Shown one piece after another: positions 62,086 through 64,000 of a DNA stretch of 64,000 nt. The notes under the pieces are model-generated. The model searched no databases, was not told the origin of the DNA, and was given only the letters and a program-made list of their open reading frames with translations. A program made the translations under genes and the position numbers. Source of the DNA: Holtiella tumoricola (lineage in GTDB: Bacteria; Bacillota; Clostridia; Lachnospirales; Cellulosilyticaceae); the NCBI RefSeq assembly GCF_027857615.1, contig NZ_JAQIFT010000016.1, positions 124,001-188,000 of the forward strand. Reading direction: 5' to 3'. Numbering within the stretch: position 1 is the stretch's first letter; each line of letters starts with the position of its first letter.

Positions 62086-63624
62086 TTAGAATCCTAATGG
62101 AATACCAAAAGTGAAGAATCCAATTAGTAATGTTGACCATACAATTAAGAATGCAATTGAGTATGGTAACATAAGTGCAATCATATCTCCAATTGTGTAT
62201 TCTGGTTTGTATTTTTTCATGAATACGAGTACAACACCTGCATAAGACATAAGTGGTGTAATAATGTTTGTAGATGAGTCAGCTACACGGAATGCCGCTG
62301 CTACAACATCTGGTGTCATTCCTGAATGTACTTGGAATAACATTGGTACGAAGATTGGACCAAGAAGCATCCATTTTGATGTTAAACCACCTACAAAGAG
62401 GTTGATAAGTGCTGTTACAAGGATAAATCCAATAATAAGTAAAACTGGTGAGTTATCAAGTCCCATTGATTGAAGACCTTTTGCTCCAAGGAATGTAATA
62501 TATGTTCCCAGATTAGAGTTACTTAAAAGCGCTAAGAAGTTATATGAGAAGAATGTTAAAACAAGTACATAACCCATGTTACCCATTTGTTTTGCCATTG
62601 CTTTGATAATATCTTGAGCTGACTTAAACATACCTACTTTGATACCAAAGAATACACCTGGTACAAAGAACATAAATGTAATCATTAAAATAATGTTATC
62701 TAAAAATGGTGTTACTTTTGCACCTTCTTCATTAATGTATGTAGCTAAAGGACCAAACCCTAACATTGCTACAATAGCACCTGCTACTAATAAACCAAGA
62801 CCTGCCCATTTTAAACCTTTATTTTCTTCTGGTTTAACAGTGAAGTCACTTAAATCAATATCTTCTGGAACAACATAATCTTGTTTTTCAAGTTTAGGTT
62901 TAATAAATTTGATAGTTACAAATGCCCCTACAATTGAAAGAACAAATGTTGAAGCTACTACAAAGAAGTAATGCATTGTTGGTGCATTTAATGCTTGCCC
63001 TGCTGCATTTACAAATGGCACCCCTTGGCTCTCTGCAAAGAGCTGAGCATTTTTACCAATGATAACGTCAATTGATGTTGCTGGAATAAGGTTAGCACTA
63101 AATCCAGCTGAAACTCCAGCAAATGCTGCTGCCATACCGATAAGTGGGTTTTTCTTAAGACCTGCATATAAAAGACCTGCAAGTGGAATAAGGATAATGT
63201 AACCTGCATCTGAAGCAATACTACTCATAATCCCTAAAAATACTAATACAAATGGTAAATATTTATCTGATACTTTAAGTCCTACTTTTTTAATAAGTGC
63301 TGTAAGAAGACCTGATTCTTCTGCAATCCCTACACCAAGCATAATGATAAGGATTGTACCAAGTACCCCTCCACCATAACCTAACCAGTTTTTAAGTAGA
63401 GCATTGTCAAAGATCCATCTAATATTTTCTGATGTAAACATGTTCTTAATCTCATTTACAACAGTACCCCCATCAGCTCCCATAGTTTCGAATGTTTTAC
63501 CACCTAATACAAGTGTTAAAAGCATTACTACTACATAAAGCCCAATAAAGATAATAACTGGATCAGGAATTTTCTTACCTATCTTTTCTATGAAAGATGT
63601 ACGTGTTTTCTTTTCTGCCTTCAT
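62086..63624 (-). CDS. AbgT-family transporter
   Basis: 512 residues with about 11-13 membrane segments. KIGKKIPDPVIIFIGLYVVVMLLTLVLGG is the AbgT start; YIILIPLAGLLYAGLKKNPLIGMAAAFAGVSAGFSANLIPATSIDVI and GGLTSKWMLLGPIFVPMLF are further marks. Members import p-aminobenzoyl-glutamate or export sulfonamide-like compounds. No abgA/abgB hydrolase genes lie next to it, so the direction of transport is open. AGGAGG precedes the ATG. Confidence 0.93.
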   Translation of the reverse strand: MKAEKKTRTSFIEKIGKKIPDPVIIFIGLYVVVMLLTLVLGGKTFETMGADGGTVVNEIKNMFTSENIRWIFDNALLKNWLGYGGGVLGTILIIMLGVGIAEESGLLTALIKKVGLKVSDKYLPFVLVFLGIMSSIASDAGYIILIPLAGLLYAGLKKNPLIGMAAAFAGVSAGFSANLIPATSIDVIIGKNAQLFAESQGVPFVNAAGQALNAPTMHYFFVVASTFVLSIVGAFVTIKFIKPKLEKQDYVVPEDIDLSDFTVKPEENKGLKWAGLGLLVAGAIVAMLGFGPLATYINEEGAKVTPFLDNIILMITFMFFVPGVFFGIKVGMFKSAQDIIKAMAKQMGNMGYVLVLTFFSYNFLALLSNSNLGTYITFLGAKGLQSMGLDNSPVLLIIGFILVTALINLFVGGLTSKWMLLGPIFVPMLFQVHSGMTPDVVAAAFRVADSSTNIITPLMSYAGVVLVFMKKYKPEYTIGDMIALMLPYSIAFLIVWSTLLIGFFTFGIPLGF

Positions 63625-63699
63625 CTCTAATCCCTCCTGTTTACTAAGCTGTCTATTTTTCGTTTGTCGTTAACCTTATGTTAACTTATTTATGTAACC

Positions 63700-63728
63700 A
63701 TAATAGCATCTGTTTTGCAAGTTGTAAA
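63700..63728 (-). promoter_or_regulatory. Promoter of the AbgT gene
   Basis: Minus strand: -35 TTTACA (63723-63728), 17 nt, -10 TATTAT (63700-63705), about 75 bp ahead of the gene. The rest of the spacer to 63912 is AT-rich with no other feature seen. Confidence 0.6.
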
Positions 63729-63913
63729 CCCCTTTTGTGCATTTTCTTATTTAAAGCATATTTTACACACATCTATTTTAGATCATTTTTTTCTCTCTTT
63801 TAATCTTTCATTTTTCTCATTCTTTATTCACTTTATCCCACTAAAGTCCTTTATAATTCAAGCTTTCATAGAGTTTATCTTTAATATAATTATGTATTTT
63901 CTTCTATAAACAT

Positions 63914-63949
63914 AAAAAAAGAAGTAGCCTATTAAGGATACTTCTTTTT
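63914..63949 (-). terminator. Terminator near the right edge
   Basis: Stem AAAAAAGAAGTA with TACTTCTTTTT and an inner CCT/AGG pairing, followed by a U-run on the minus strand. It implies a minus-strand gene ending just to its right. Confidence 0.75.
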
Positions 63950-63980
63950 GGTAAAGATTTGTTTTTTCATCTTATGTCTA

Positions 63981-64000
63981 TTAATTTTGCAAGTCATCAT
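63981..64000 (-). CDS. Possible C-terminal tail of a gene beyond the window
   Basis: Minus-strand codons Asp-Asp-Leu-Gln-Asn-stop (stop at 63981-63983) 32 bp before a terminator fit the end of a gene lying beyond the right edge. Too short to identify. Confidence 0.3.

Overview
The window reads as chromosome of a low-GC, spore-forming, anaerobic clostridial Firmicute. Evidence: AT-rich intergenic DNA, TTGACA-17-TATAAT promoters, strong AGGAGG-type ribosome binding sites, many perfect-stem terminators, a glmS ribozyme, a SpoIIE-type phosphatase, a GerMN protein, a group-C sensory [FeFe]-hydrogenase and cysteine/threonine catabolism genes. A Lachnospirales/Cellulosilyticum-type organism is my guess from memory, not a search result. 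No rRNA, tRNA, CRISPR array, intact insertion sequence or prophage was seen. Most genes lie on the minus strand in short operons.

Layout. 1-3.8 kb: cut-off aryl-sulfate sulfotransferase, SLC13 anion transporter, AraC regulator. 3.8-6.9 kb: candidate 0.5-kb structured RNA, then glmS under its ribozyme. 6.9-10 kb: MarR operon with a perfect palindromic operator, a lipoprotein, three unknown small genes. 10-13.5 kb: DHHW/MBOAT/DUF4358 envelope-acylation set. 13.7-16.9 kb: 2Fe-2S protein, sensory hydrogenase, SpoIIE-type phosphatase. 17-24.3 kb: MATE exporter, LacI regulator, small exported proteins, and a transglutaminase/GerMN cluster. 24.4-29 kb: adaptor, ABC ATPase, MacB-type permease and a TolC-like protein. 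29.4-33.7 kb: threonine ammonia-lyase, PduL, mannose-6-phosphate isomerase and a eukaryote-type hexokinase. 33.9-40.2 kb: YitT protein and a sugar regulon (LacI, DUF4867, isomerase, xylulokinase, fructose-6-phosphate aldolase) with two near-identical operators. 40.2-40.9 kb: second candidate RNA. 40.9-47.7 kb: hydrolase, YhbD-like protein, two bactofilins, ClpB with a ribbon-helix-helix gene. 47.9-50.8 kb: sulfatase, divergent AraC regulator, acetyltransferase. 50.9-55 kb: cysteine desulfidase, cystine symporter, CoA-disulfide reductase. 55.2-64 kb: ABC-F protein, methyltransferase, preQ1-riboswitch-controlled queT, CorC-like protein, HAD phosphatase, CDF transporter, unknown protein, AbgT transporter.

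The least explained parts are the two gene-free ~0.5-kb blocks at 4.03-4.54 kb and 40.3-40.87 kb. Each has helices whose G-U pairs fix the strand, and each ends in a closely similar long hairpin. The first also has a well-placed promoter and a terminator. They are the best candidates here for an undescribed system.
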